DNA of 64,000 nt from Lepus europaeus (lineage: Eukaryota; Chordata; Mammalia; Lagomorpha; Leporidae). Each line of letters opens with the position of its first letter. Within the stretch, counting starts at the first letter, position 1. The stretch spans positions 32,447,549 to 32,511,548 of the forward strand of contig NC_084842.1 of NCBI RefSeq assembly GCF_033115175.1. Direction: 5' to 3'. Below are positions 11,476 to 23,868 of this stretch, in pieces. Position numbers and translations under genes: made by a program. The notes under the pieces were generated by a model, which was not told the DNA's origin, ran no database searches, and saw nothing but the letters and a program-made list of their open reading frames with translations.

Positions 11476-12295
11476 CATCAACAATAATTTTACATATTTT
11501 TGAGTACAGTTCAAGATTTCAATACATGTATACAATAGGTACTGATCAAATTAGGATAATCAACGTTTCCCTGTCATTGACATCACTTTATGATTGAAGT
11601 ATTTGCTCATAAAATACATGAGTTTACTGTGAACAGTTGTTACCCTAGTGTGCTATTTAAAACCAGGAACATAGTCTTTCAAAACAACTCTGATAGCTTC
11701 ACTTACTCTGAAAAGTATTTTTAATATATTTATGAATATTGTGATATAAACAGGTTTGATTTCTATCTTGGAAAAATATTAATTTTTGTTCAGAAGACAA
11801 AAGAAAATTATGGAAATAATTCAATTCTAATAGTAAAAAAATTTTGTTGAAACCAGTAATTATCAGTTGTATCTGCTAGCAAATTTTTTATATCAATCAT
11901 TATATTTTTCAGACAACCTTGAAACTGTCTCATGATCTTCTAATCATATCACTAGATTATTAGATAATCTCTTTAATTTCAAACAGCAAAACATAGGTGA
12001 TATATTAAGATCTGATGTGACTTTCTACCAGCTCAAATTTAAAATGCTCTTAAATACAGACAAAAAATTCATCCCTAAAATATGTTTCTTTGGAATAAGG
12101 ATTACTAAAGTACTAAAGGCTCTGATAAAACAATAGATCTAAGAAAGGCATTCTAATCTCCTTTATTTTTCCCTAAAACATGAGATCAAAAAAGCATATA
12201 CAAGATGACCTCCTGCACCATGAGAAAATAACTTTCTTGTGATGGGGAGATGTAGCCACAAGAATGAGGCACAAACATATTTGAAAAATAATCCT
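11476..12295. other. Unique DNA, no gene seen
   Basis: No repeat family or exon recognised. Confidence 0.5.
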
Positions 12296-12625
12296 TGGGG
12301 GTGACGCTGTAGCACAGGGGGTTACAGCCCTGGCCTGCAGTACTGGCTTTCCACTTACTCATTGGTTTGAGTACTGGCTGCTTCAATTCCTACCCAGCTC
12401 CCTGCTAATGGCCTGAGAAAGCAGTGGAGGATGGATCAAGTCCTTGGGCCCCTGTACCTACTTGTGAGACCTGGACGAAGTGCCTGGCTCCTGGTTTTGG
12501 ATTGGCCCAGCTCTGGGAATTGTGGTCATCTGGGGAGTGAACCAGCGAATGGAAGACCTCTTTCTCTGTCTCTATCTCTCTCTGTACCTGTGTTTTTCAA
12601 ATAAATAAAGTAAATCTTTGAAAAA
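12296..12625 (+). mobile_element. CSINE, middle-aged
   Basis: Head GTGACGCTGTAGCACAGG, then GCAGTGGAGGATGG, TGTGAGACCTGG, GGGGAGTGAACCAG, CT tract and a CAAATAAATAAAGTAAATC tail. AATAATCCTT before and AATAATCTTT after may be the target duplication. Confidence 0.9.
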
Positions 12626-12639
12626 CTTAATAATCTTTA

Positions 12640-13439
12640 TCTTTCCTGTGCAATTGAGGTACTTTTCTTCAACTGCCTCATTTTCTTCATCTGAATATAA
12701 AGGCATTTAGTTCTTTGGTCTCCATTGTATTATGAGGACTCCTGTGTCACATTAAAACTTAAATGCATTTTATTTCATCCTATTAATCTTTCTACAACCT
12801 TAATTCTCAGACCAGTTGGAAACACAGAGTAGATGATAAACTTTTCCTTTCCTGACTTTACAAAACAAGGAAATAAAGAAGAAATTTAAAAAGGAATGAG
12901 AAAATAAGAAATAAAATTATTATCCACATAGCTCTTACTTTCTTTTCTTCACTCCCCATATACTATAAATTTTTCTTTTATGGCTCTTATTTCTCAGGTT
13001 AGGAAAAATAAAATAAAAAGAAGATAAATCACATCAAATGCAATTCATGGAAGTATTTCAGTATGAAAATGTAAGAGCAAGGAAGAAAATAAAATGGAAG
13101 AAACATTGTTCCTGAAGAAATAAACAGTTGAATTTAGAAATAAAAGTTTAATATATAAAAGTGATTACAAAAGTAAAATTAGGAAGTATATATCAAAAAG
13201 GTATAAACATTTTAATATATTATTAAGCAATATAAATCGAACACTGCTGATGCTCATCTGTGTTCCAATTATATTTTAACTCAAATCCACTTGTCTACTT
13301 TCTCAGTTCCATGTACATAAAATCAGAATTGGGCAAATATTAAAAATGTCTGAAGTAATCTACATTTCTGCATTTTGAAATTCAAATATCTATGCACATT
13401 AAATAATACTATTCCAAACAACAACAAAAGAAGTCTCCA
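12640..13439. other. AT-rich unique DNA, no gene seen
   Basis: A-rich sequence without a recognised element. Confidence 0.5.
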
Positions 13440-13745
13440 ATTTCTACAACCAAAGCACCCTCTGAAACAGGTTGGGAAAGATGTCTGAAGATGCTACATC
13501 ATAACGCTTTTCATCTGTTTCATGAAGAAGCTGTGCCCATTCAGTGGAGAGCCAAAGGCCAGCAATAACTGATAGGCTTCAGTTAAGTGCACCAAAATCA
13601 ACATCATCAACCAGTTGGCGTTACATTTGGGTTCTGTCAGGTGCAGTTGATTCAAAGGTTTTCAATGTGGCTGTGGTATCAGAGACACTGGAGTTTGCAA
13701 AACTCTTTGAATCAAAATCTGAAGAGGTCCAGTATTCATTAAGAA
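13440..13745 (-). pseudogene. Possible processed-pseudogene fragment, unidentified
   Basis: This block is less AT-rich than its surroundings and has protein-like codon texture on both strands. On the minus strand a frame carries serine-rich then acidic sequence, including an EWAQLLHETDEKRYD stretch near 13495-13545, interrupted by two in-frame stops. On the plus strand an open 76-residue frame covers 13544-13774. I do not recognise the parent gene, and no poly(A) tail or flanking duplication is visible. It may instead be a conserved non-coding or old repeat fragment. Confidence 0.3.
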
Positions 13746-13754
13746 TGACCAGTC

Positions 13755-14008
13755 GGGCCACTGCTGTGGCATAGTGGGTAAAGCCACTGCCTGAGGGCTG
13801 GCATCCCATATGGGCACTGGTTCATGTCCCAGCTGCTCCTGTTCCAATCCAGCTCTCTGCTATGGCCTGGCAAAGCTGTAGAAGATGGCCCAAGTTCTTG
13901 GGCCTCTGCACCCGCGTGGGAGACCCAGAAGAAGCTCCTAGCTCCTGGCTTCAGATCGGCCCAGCTCCAGTCATTGAGGCCAATTGGGGAGTGAACCAGC
14001 AGATGGAA

Positions 14009-14042
<34 letters not shown>

Positions 14043-14109
14043 CCTGCCTCTCCTTCTCTCTCTGTGTAACTCTGCCTTTCAAATAAATAAATAAATCTTA
14101 AAAAAAAAA
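13755..14109 (+). mobile_element. CSINE, full length
   Basis: Head GGGCCACTGCTGTGGCATAG, GCATCCCATATGGGCACTGG, body with GTGGGAGACCCAGAAG, CT-rich tract and a CTGCCTTTCAAATAAATAAA tail ending in A10. Confidence 0.95.
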
Positions 14110-15419
14110 TGATGAGTTTGATTAGCTTTAGAGGTTGGCATAGTTTGTATCAAAACTGTGAAAGAGGAGCAAACATAGGACATGTGAAATGTGATAGACA
14201 ACAGGTGAACGTGAAGGGGTAAATAACCTTTAAAAATGCATATTGCATAGCTTTATCAAGTATAGCCTTTGGGCAAGGCAGGGATTGGGAATTATTTTAA
14301 TTTTAGGAGCTATACGAAACTACTACAAAGATTAAAAATAGAGTGACATGATAAATGTTGCATATTTTAGGATACTGACTGCGATGCAGAAAATATGAGC
14401 TTGGGAAAATTATAGAACCTGAGTGACCAGAGAGGTGTCTATTGTATTTGCCCAGGAGAGAGATTGTGATTGATTCAAAGAAGGTACCAGTAGACAGACT
14501 CAAGAAACATTTGGGAGATAATATTGACAGAACACTTTGGTCCTTTACAACTACTAATATCTTCTAATTGAGTCTGAACTACCTGATAGTTCTAATCACT
14601 TCAGATGTTAATGACTCATTTTTATCTGCTCATAATAAAACATAGTAAAACAGAAATTTCCATATTAGAAATTAATGCCCATTTCTTAGACACTGGTTAC
14701 AAAGGCATCCCTATTCCTTCTGAATCCTGAGACACTGCTTCTATTTTTCTTATCTGAATTCATATGATGGCTTTTAAAAATTTTTTTTCATCAATTAGAA
14801 CTTTGAACTTAGACTGAGTTCCTAATTTTCCCTTCCTTTATGACATGAATTTCAGAACACCAAACTGACACATATATTTATGTTTTCTGTCTGGCTTTTG
14901 CCAGTAATGATTACCAAGCTAATGATACCAAGTACTTTAATTGTGCAGAACATAAGTTCAGAGTTATAGCTATTCACTTGTATTAAAGCAATTACTGGTA
15001 AAGAAATTGTCCCAGTACTGAAATATAATGTTTATAAAGTTGTTGAGAGATCCTAGCATTCTTCAAGATTGCAAAAACACAGAACTGATTTTCCAGGATA
15101 TTTTAGCTCTCCAGAGTTGGACAGACACAATTGCTGCCAGAAAAGCTGCATGTTTTGAGAAAGACATAACTATATACCCAAGGAATCTTTATTATTTACA
15201 ACTACTGGTGCATGATGCATTCCTAGCCATGGAGATATTATGTTATTTTACCTCATTGGGAACCTAAGGAAACAGAGTCACAAGCAAGTCAAGTACCATT
15301 TTTGATGGCATAGACTTAATTTGGATGGTAAAGGTAAAAGAACTTGCAAGAAAATTACTTTGCATTACATAATAAAGCCATTAAATTTTTAATAAAGATA
15401 TGTCTAAACCAAAATCCAG
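14110..15419. other. Unique DNA; weak MIR-like trace near 15240-15300
   Basis: No gene. A 79-residue open frame at 15028-15267 matches no family I know. The GGAAACAGAGTCACAAGCAAG stretch following it resembles a MIR core only weakly. Confidence 0.4.
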
Positions 15420-15770
15420 GTGCAGGCATTTATCACAGTAGTCAAAACATCACTTGAGATGCCCACATCCCATACTAGAGTACCTAGGTTGAGTCTCACC
15501 TCTGATTGCAACCCGACTTTCTACTAATATGCACTCCTGGATGCTGCAGGTAAAGCCTGAAGTACTTGGGTCCTTGGTACCCATATAAGAGACCCAGTTT
15601 AACCTCCAAGCCTCTAGCTTCAGCTTCTCCTGAAGCTATTGCAGGCTTCTGTGGATTTAAACAGTAGATAGATTTTGCACTATCTCAAGCTGTATCTCTG
15701 TGTCTCTGTATCTCTCTTACTTTCAATAAAATGAAAACAAATTAATTAAAAATAATAAAATAAAAAAAAC
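15420..15770 (+). mobile_element. Old CSINE
   Basis: Diverged but ordered blocks: ATGCCCACATCCCATAC, AGTACTTGGGTCCTTGG, GAGACCCAGTTT, TGTATCTCTGTGTCTC and an A-rich end. CpGs are lost. Confidence 0.8.
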
Positions 15771-16460
15771 AAAGCTAACTCAAGTATTTGCACCCATGCA
15801 ATAGGATGATTTAAGAGACACAATGTGTTTTAATCAAAATCATTTTTTCTTATACCTTAAATCAGCTTCAATAATTGTATCTTATTGTCTCTTATTCACT
15901 GACATAAAAATCATGTAGTTTTATTAAAATATGTGCAAAAATTTACTAGACAATAGAAAGTCATTGTGTAATAAAATGTGCTTATTGTACAAATGACATC
16001 AAGCACCCACAATATCAGTACTGCAAAATAGCTCTATGGGGTGTATTTATTCTAATGTTTTATACTTAGTTATGAAAATATTTAGTTTTTTTTTACAGAA
16101 ATGGAATCATGTACTAGATATCAGTTTGTAGGATTTCTTCCTTTCAAACTATGTTGTGAACTTTAATTAACAAGATACATGCATATACATGATTATTTAA
16201 TAGCTATGTGGTTACCTTATGTTATATCAGACAGCACATTAATACTTTAGGTGAATTCTTTGTTAATAATTTTATGCACATTCAGGCATAGTCTTCCAAA
16301 AAAAATACCAAAATGAGAGGAACCATAGATAAATCCTTTATGAAAGAACAATGACATCAATAATTACCAGGCCACTTCAAATTCTAACAGCCAATACTTG
16401 GACACTTGAATTCAATAACAAATGTCAGCCAAGATCAGTTGGCTAACAATTAACACTTCT
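15771..16460. other. AT-rich unique DNA, no gene seen
   Basis: No repeat family or exon recognised. Confidence 0.5.
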
Positions 16461-16473
16461 AACAAGAGTTATT

Positions 16474-16794
16474 CTTTAAAAAAGATTTTGTTTATTTGAG
16501 AGGCAGAGTTACAGACAGAGAAGGAGAGACAAAGAAAAAGATCTTCCATCTATTGGTTCCCACCCAAATGGCAGCAAGGGTCGGAGCTGGGCTGATCCAA
16601 AGCCAAGAACTTCTTCTGGGTCTCCTACATGGGTGCAGTAGCCCAAAGACTTGTGCCATCTTTCACTGCTTTCCCACGCTATAAAGCATAGAGCTAGACT
16701 GAAAGAGAAGCAGCCAGGACATGAACTGGTGCCCATATAGGATGCTGGTGCCACAGGCAGAGGCTTATCCTACTACACCACAGCACTGGCCCCT
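16474..16794 (-). mobile_element. CSINE, full length, minus strand
   Basis: Reversed C-repeat from TTTAAAAAAGATTTTGTTTA to a head ending CAGCACTGGCCCC. The target duplication AACAAGAGTTATT / AACAATAGCTATT lies at 16461-16473 and 16795-16807. Confidence 0.92.
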
Positions 16795-16807
16795 AACAAT
16801 AGCTATT

Positions 16808-17379
16808 TGTGCCAGAATTTAGTAGTTTGGAAGACTTTATTTTCTTCTTCCATTTAATTAACTTCTATGTATTGATACAGAACAATTTCATATACCCATT
16901 TCTCTGACACAACTTTCTACTTCTCTTTAAGGATTAGTTATTCCTCTCTGTGTATATTTAAACTAATAAACAACCTCTTACAGTAAAGACTTTATCACTG
17001 CCTTATTCATTGAAATTAAATACCAGATTTTATTAATGTATTCTAAAAGCCCTTAAAATGTTTGCATAGAACAATGATATGTTTATGAAGGCCAAAGATG
17101 CTCCCGTATTTACAGAACTGATATTTAGTCATTAATCACCAGTACTCTTGTATGAATTTTTATAATATATAAGTATGTTAACTTAGAATGAGAAGCTATG
17201 AATATTTTGAAGTCCCTAGTTTTTGCCTTTGCTTGCCCCAGGAATTCTTCTTTGGGAACCTCAGAGCTCCACATATATGATCTAGAAACTAGACTCAGTA
17301 TCTTATAAAGAAAAGGAAGCATTTGGGAAACTCCTGCTCCAGTATATCTTCTATTCAGTTTTTATATTGTTTCAATGTG
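16808..17379. other. Unique DNA, no gene seen
   Basis: No repeat family or exon recognised. Confidence 0.5.
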
Positions 17380-17600
17380 TTTTTAAGAGGTGCATGTGTA
17401 GGAAGTATTGTCTCCCCATTATGATAATATGAGAGATGATAGAACCTGGACAAGTTCTGGCTTGGTGGGAAATAATTAGGTACTGAAAGGCACTCCATTC
17501 AGAAGGAACTGATGCAATTTTGTAGGACTCAGGTTAGTTCTAAAGAAAGGGCTGTTATAAAAGAGGAAGTATGCCCCTCCCTGCCCACTCTGGCTTCCTG
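17380..17600 (+). mobile_element. MaLR/MLT1-like LTR fragment, candidate
   Basis: GTAGGAAGTATTGTCTCCCC, a run resembling the GGTAATTAGGT block, and GCTGTTATAAAAGAGGAAG are in the order seen in mammalian MaLR LTRs. The match decays quickly past 17590 and the ends are undefined. Confidence 0.5.
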
Positions 17601-18040
17601 TATCACCAGGTGATCTCTCTTTCTTGCTCCCGTATTTTGCAACTAGGACGGCAACAATCAGTACTAATTAGCTCAAACCCACTGGAATCTGCCCAATTTG
17701 ACCTAGGGAAGAACTTGCTTGCATCCCACCTCTCCAGAGTCATACATGGTTGCCACCCTGTAGGACCAGAGAGTGTTCGGTTCATATCTCCCAGTGCTGG
17801 GACTAGGGCTGTTGGTGTTATAAGCCCCAACACAGGTTGCACTCTGCCAGTGTGATCTAAGAAAGGATCCATTCATATCATACAGTCCTAGAGCCACAGA
17901 AACTGGTGCCACAAGCCCCTGCATCACTCAGGCTTGCCAGAAGGACAAGGGGAAAGTCCAGTTTGTTTTCTCAAAGATTTGTTTGCTTATTTGAAGGTCA
18001 CAGTTATAAAAGAGAGTTATCAATCTTGGTTACCACTTAG
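17601..18040. other. GC-richer unassigned sequence
   Basis: Open frames of 74-94 residues overlap on both strands here (17571-17927) but none resembles a known protein. The base composition differs from the AT-rich flanks, which suggests repeat or retroviral origin. Confidence 0.35.
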
Positions 18041-18988
18041 GTTGGTGACTAGGTAACAGAAATAAACAGAGTGCCTTCTCTAAGGCAGTTCATACCTTCC
18101 TGGGGACACTTCTTCCAGTGAGAAAGATAGGTCTGGTCCTCAAATATACTTAATGTCCACCTGATTATTGTCAAGCCCCTCCAGCCAACATCCCCCTGGT
18201 TTGGACGGCACCTTTCTTGGGTCCTCTGGTAATGACTTGTCCTTTGTTTTAAACCCTGTGTATTTTATCTGTATGTTAGATTTGTTTTCTTAAAACTGAA
18301 ATTCTAGATGGTCATGCAGATGAAGTTTTCGATTGAAGCAGTTTCTGCAAGTTAGCACTATGTCTCTTTGAGAGACCACCTTATGATGGAATCCTGTCTT
18401 GACTACCATCCCCTACTTTACCCCCACTTAGCTTGAAGAAGCCAGAGAGGTTATTGTCCTATACCCCAAACAGAAGTTAGGGTCCATTCTTCTGGGGAAG
18501 GGAATGTGAGGAGTCAGATGGGTCAATAGGCAATTAGGTTGGTCCTGGTGGAAAATGAGGAAAATTGGTAACCCTCTAAGAAAATACAAAAGGCTTGCCC
18601 TCCCCCAAAAGTTATCTTTAGCAAGGTCAAACTGCTTTTCCTACTCATGGGAACTTCCAGTTTTATCATGAGAATATGGAAGTGGTGATCCCATCCTTCT
18701 GAGCTCCTACTTTACTGTGAAAACCAGTTACTCATCCCACCCTTCCCAATGAATCTTTTGTTTTAGCAGGAGCAATCTAGGCTGGGCAAATTAGATTATA
18801 AATGGGGTCTTTTGATGTATTCCGTCCCCACCTTGTACCAGTTATTACCTGATTTGTCAGGGTTTTTTTTTCCCAAAACTGTGTGTAAAATTCCCACTAA
18901 CACCAGCCCCTTTGGGTTTTGCCTCTCTTGAAGTCCCCCTCCTGATCATTCTACAGGAAGTCTTTGATTTAAAAAAAAAAAAAAAAAA
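18041..18988 (+). mobile_element. Rabbit L1-3'-region-like retroposed sequence with poly(A)
   Basis: 18062-18290 is clearly related to 57225-57480 inside the sense L1 3' end (shared blocks AACAGAGTGCCTTC, GATAGGTCTGG, CACCTGATTATTGTCAAG and GACTTGTCCTTTGTT). 18700-18800 is related to 27690-27790. The sequence ends in an 18-base A run at 18970-18987. It is probably a diverged subfamily of the L1 3' region. Confidence 0.6.
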
Positions 18989-19248
18989 GATCTTGTGGGC
19001 TGGCTCCATGGCTCACTTGGCTAATCCTATGCCTGCGGCGCCAGCATCTCATATGGGCACTGGGTTCTAGTCTCAGTTGCTCCTCTTCCAGTCCAGCTCT
19101 CTGCTGTGGCCCGCGAGAGCAGTGGAGAATGGCCCAAGTGCTAGCACCGGCCATAGTGGCCATTTTAGGGGTGAACCAACAGAAGGAAGACCTTTTTCTC
19201 TGTCTCTCTCTCTCTCTCACTATCTCTATCTATCAAAAAAAAAAAATC
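18989..19248 (+). mobile_element. CSINE with internal deletion
   Basis: Head GTGGGCTGGCTCCATGGCTC and GGTTCTAGTCTCAG are present, but the segment normally holding the CTGCACCCA...GGAGACC...CTGGCTCCTGG blocks is missing: AAGTGCTAGCACCGGCC joins head to tail. The 3' CT tract and A run are followed by a second CT tract and A run (19257-19293), a partial duplication. Confidence 0.88.
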
Positions 19249-19820
19249 TTGGTTTTCTATCTCTCTCTCTCTCTCTCAAAAAAAAAAAAAGGAATCAAAT
19301 GGAAATTTTGGGGAGGAAACATTAATCAATGAAATAAAAAATACAACTGAAAACTCCAACAATAGAAGAGACCATGTGGAGGAACAATTTATGAGCTAGA
19401 TGACAAAATTATTGAGATAAACTAATCAGATGAATATAGAGAGTCAAGAATTAAAAAGAATGAAGAAAGTTTATGTGAATTATAGAGTACCACTAAAGGA
19501 CCAAACATTTGTGTTATATAGGTTCTTGAAGTAGAAGAGAAGAAAAAAAGCATTAAGAATCTGCTAAATGAAATAACACTTGCAAATTTCTCTGGTTTTG
19601 AAAGAGACATCAACATTCAGATACAAGCACCCCAAAGCACTCAAAAATTGAGAAGAATTAAAGAACCCAAAGCAGTAAGAAAAGAATGTAAAGTTACATA
19701 TAAAGGAAAACCAGTTAGACTAACAGCACTCTTCTTATTTGAAACCCTACAGACCAGAAGAGTGGGCTGATATAATCAAAGTCTTAAAAGAAAAGAAAAG
19801 GAAAAAAAAAACAAAAAACT

Positions 19821-20159
19821 GGGGCTGCCATTGCGGGATAGCAGGCTGTCATTGCGGGATAGCAGGCTGTCATTGCCTGCAATGTTGACATCCCAAAACT
19901 GCTACACTGCCAATCCATGTTAACATGCCTCAGGAAGTGGCAGAAGAAGGCCTAAGTGATTGTGCCCCTGCCACCCATGTGGGAGACTGAGATGTAGTTC
20001 CTAGCTCCTGGCTTCAGCCTAGCCCCGTCCCAACTACTGTGGTCATTTGGGGAGTGAACCAGCAGATAGGAGATCTTTCTCTGCCTCCCTCTGTTCTCCT
20101 CTCTTCTTCTTCCTCCTTCCCTTCCCTTCCCTTCCCTTCCCTTCCCTTCCCTTCCCTTC

Positions 20160-20190
<31 letters not shown>

Positions 20191-20220
20191 CTTCCAATAA
20201 ACAAACTTAAAAAAAAAAAA
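19821..20220 (+). mobile_element. CSINE with duplicated head and (TTCCC)n, inside L1
   Basis: The head shows two and a half copies of a 22-base unit (GCCATTGCGGGATAGCAGGC-like, 19826-19876). The CT region has become (TTCCC)n at 20116-20163 followed by (CT)n. The tail is CCAATAAACAAACTTAAAAA. L1 sequence continues as CCTTCCAACCAAGAATATTA. Long open frames on both strands here are simple-repeat artefacts. Confidence 0.9.
20116..20163. repeat. (TTCCC)n microsatellite
   Basis: About nine units within the SINE pyrimidine tract. Confidence 0.95.
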
Positions 20221-21625
20221 ACCTTCCAACCAAGAATATTATATCCAGCCAATAATATGATATCCTTTAGAAGTGAAAAAGAAATAAGGAATGAGAGGAT
20301 TTACCACCACCAGATCAGCCTTATAAAGAATTCTGAAGGGAGTCAAACACTGCAAGTAAACATTATGAAAAAGCGTAACACTACCAAATTCACTGACAGG
20401 GCTGATATAATCAGTACCGAATCAACAAAATGGCAAGTGTTTGTTCTTACATTTACCCTGAATATAAAAGTATTAAATTCCCCAGTTAAAAGACTTAGGC
20501 AGGCTGAATGAATAAAAAGCCAAAATCCCACTGTAAGCTAGGACATTTCCTTCACAAATAAAGATACATAAGACTGAAAGTGGAGAGCTGGAAAAAGATA
20601 TACCATGCAAATGGAAACCAAATATGAGTAGGAATAACCACACTCATATCGCATAAACAGACTTTAAATCCAAAACTATAAAAAAGAGACAAAGATATGC
20701 ATTATTAAAATGACAAATTGAGCAAGAAGATATAACCATAAATATATACACACCAAATAAATGGCTACCCAGATATACACAGCAAATACTATCAGACCTT
20801 AAGTGACAGATAGACTCCAATACAAAAGTGAATGACCTCAGCACCACATTCTCATCAATGGACAGATCATCCAGACAGAAATCAACAAAATGAACCATAC
20901 TATTGAGCAAATGGACCTAAAAGTTACAGGACATTTCACACATCTACAGAGTATAAAATCTTCTTATCAGCACGTGGAATATTTTCTAGGACAGGCCACC
21001 TATTACATGAAGAATTGTCAGTTAATTTAAAAAGATTAAAATCATACCATGAATTTTCTCATACCACATTGGAATAAAACTAGAAATCTACAACAAGAAA
21101 AAGAATACATTTACAAATATATGGAAATTAAACAGAGTGCTACTGAATGAGCAATGGGTCCATGAAGAAATTTAAACAAATCAAAAAGTTTCCTCAAATA
21201 AATGAAAGGAAAACACAACATATTAAAACGTATAGGATATAGCAAAACAGTTTATTAAAGTGGAAGCTTACAGCATTAACTCCAATCATTAAAAAAGAGA
21301 AACATCTCAAACAAATGATCTATTGATGTATCTCATAGACTCAGAAAAACAAGAATGAACCAAACCAAAAATTTCAGGAGGCAAGGTAAACATTGAGGAT
21401 CAGAGCAGAAATAAATGAAATTCAAACTAAAAAAAATGCATAAAGTCAAAACAAAAAGCTTTATTTTGAGAAGATAAATAGACAAATTTTATATAGACTA
21501 ATAAAGAAAAAAAGAGGACTCAAAACCATACTTAGAAAAGGAGGTATTACAATTAATACCACTAAAATAAAAATAATCACAAGAAGCTACTTTGAAAAAC
21601 TATATGTTAGAAACTGAAAAAAACT

Positions 21626-22001
21626 CAGGCAGGTGCCATGGCTCCCTTGGCTAATCCTCCGCCTGTGGCACCGGCACCCTGTGTTCTAGTCCTGGTCGAG
21701 GCACCGGATTCTGTCCCGGTTGCTCCTCTTCCAGTCCAGCTCTCTGCTGTGGTGCGGAAAGGCAGTGGAGGATGGCCCAAGTGCTTGGTTCCTGCACCTG
21801 CATGGGAACCAGGAGGAAGCACCTGGCTCCTGGCTTCGGATCAGCGCAGTGCGTTGGCCGCAGTGCGCCGGGTTGTGGCAGCCATTGGGGGATGAACCAA
21901 CAGAAAAGGAAGACCTTTCTCTCTGTCTCTCTCTGTCTCTATCTCTCTCTCACTGTCTAAATCTGCCTGTCAAAAAAAAACAAAAAACAAAAAACAAAAA
22001 A
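21626..22001 (+). mobile_element. CSINE, inside L1
   Basis: Head CAGGCAGGTGCCATGGCTCC, GTTCTAGTCCTGGTCGAGG, body, CT tract, a CTGCCTGTCAAAAAAAAAC tail that has grown (CAAAAAA)n. L1 resumes with CCTGAAAATACATACAACC. Confidence 0.93.
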
Positions 22002-23868
22002 CCTGAAAATACATACAACCTATCAAAGTTAAATCAGGAAAATACAGAGAATTTTAACTGACCCATACCATGTGATGAGATTGAAGCTGTCATTAGAAGT
22101 CTCTCAAAGGAAAGTCCAGGACCTGATTTATTTACTACTGAATTCTACTAAAACATTTAAAGAGAAACTAACTCCAATAGTTTCCAAAATATTTCATATT
22201 ATTGAACAGGAAGGAAATCGTCAAATTTTTTATGAGGCATCGCTTTGATACCAAAACCTAACAAAGATGTAACATGAAAACAAAACTGAAGAACTTTATC
22301 CCTGATGAAAACAGACATAAAAATTCTCAGCAAAATACTATCCAAACCAAATCCAAAACCACATCAAAAAGATCATATATCACAATCAAGTGAGATTTAT
22401 CATAGGGAGAGTACTTCAACATTCAGAAAGAAATGAATGTCAGAAATCACATCAATAGAGTAAAGAACAAAAACCATATGATCATCTCAATAGATGTGGA
22501 GAAAGCATCTGATAAGATTCAACACCTCTCATGATAAACACCCTCCACAAATGAGGTATGGAATGAACATATTCCCAAATTATAAAGGGCATATATGACA
22601 AACAAAGTGAATGGGGAAAAGCTGAAAGTGTTTCCCCTCAGATCTGGAACAAGACAAGGATGTCGACTTTCAGCACTATTATTCATATAGTACTGGAAGA
22701 ATTAGCAAGAATAAGATAGGAGAAACAAGTCAAGGATATCAAAATTGTAAAGAAAGTAGTAAAAATATCTATATTTGCAGATGACATGACATCATGCATA
22801 GAAAAACCTAAACACTACACCAAGAACCTGTTAGGACTAATAAACAAATTCAATAATGTTGTAGATTATAAAATTGTATAACATACAAAAGACAGTAGTT
22901 TTTTAATATGCTGATGATGAGATCACTGAAGAAAAAGCAAGAAATCCCATTCAGAATAGCCACAAAAAATCAAATATCAATGAATACATCTAACCACAGT
23001 GAAAGATCTCTAAAATAAAAATTATAAAACACTGATGAAAGAAATCTTCCAGGAAACATACACACAAATACAAATGGAAAGGCTTCCATGATCAGTGACA
23101 TTTTTTAGAAAAATGAAGAAACAATCCCTAAAATTCATATGGAATCATAAAAGACCCAGAATAACCAAATCAATCCTGAGAAAAAAAGAAAGCAAAAAGA
23201 AAAATATAGAACCATCACTATACCTGACTTGACTTGAAGCCTTCTATGAAGTTATAGTAATAAAAACAGTATAGTACTGGCATAAAAACTGACACTTAGA
23301 TCAATGGGAAAGAATAGAAAGCCCAGAAATTAGTGCACACACATATAGACAACCGATTTTGGACAAAAGTGCTCAGACTACGCAGAAGGGAAAGAATAAT
23401 CTCTTCAGTAAATGTCAGACCAAACTGGCTGTAAATTGTGGAAGAATGAAGTTACATCCCTAGCTCTCACCATACACAAAAGTCAACTCAAATGGGGCCT
23501 TACTTTTAAGACCTGAGACTATGAATTTTCTGGAAGAAAATGAAGAGGAAACATTTCAAGAAATGGTGTAGGTGATGACTTCTTGCTTAAGACCCCACAA
23601 AGCACAGGCAACTGGAGCAATACTAGACAAATGGGATGTATGAAACTCAGAAGATTCTTCAGAGCAAAGGAAATAATGATTCTTCAGAGCAAAGTGAAGA
23701 GACATGCAACAGAATAAGAAAAAATATTTTTAAGCAACCTATACAACATAGAATTAAGATTCAGAATATATCAGCAACTCAAAAAACTCAAGAACAAGAA
23801 AAGCAATGAATCCAGTAAAGAAATGGGATAAGGACCTCAATAGACAGTTCTGAAAAGAAGAAACATAT

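Noticed and set aside
17571-17927. Overlapping 74-94-residue frames on both strands
   Set aside because: Opposite-strand frames overlap fully, none resembles a known protein, and nearby sequence is repeat-like.
20116-20163. CRISPR-like regular repeat
   Set aside because: It is a pentanucleotide microsatellite with no spacers, in a mammalian genome.
20047-20511. 154-residue open frame
   Set aside because: Its start is (TTCCC)n and (CT)n simple sequence in a CSINE, and its end is decayed L1.
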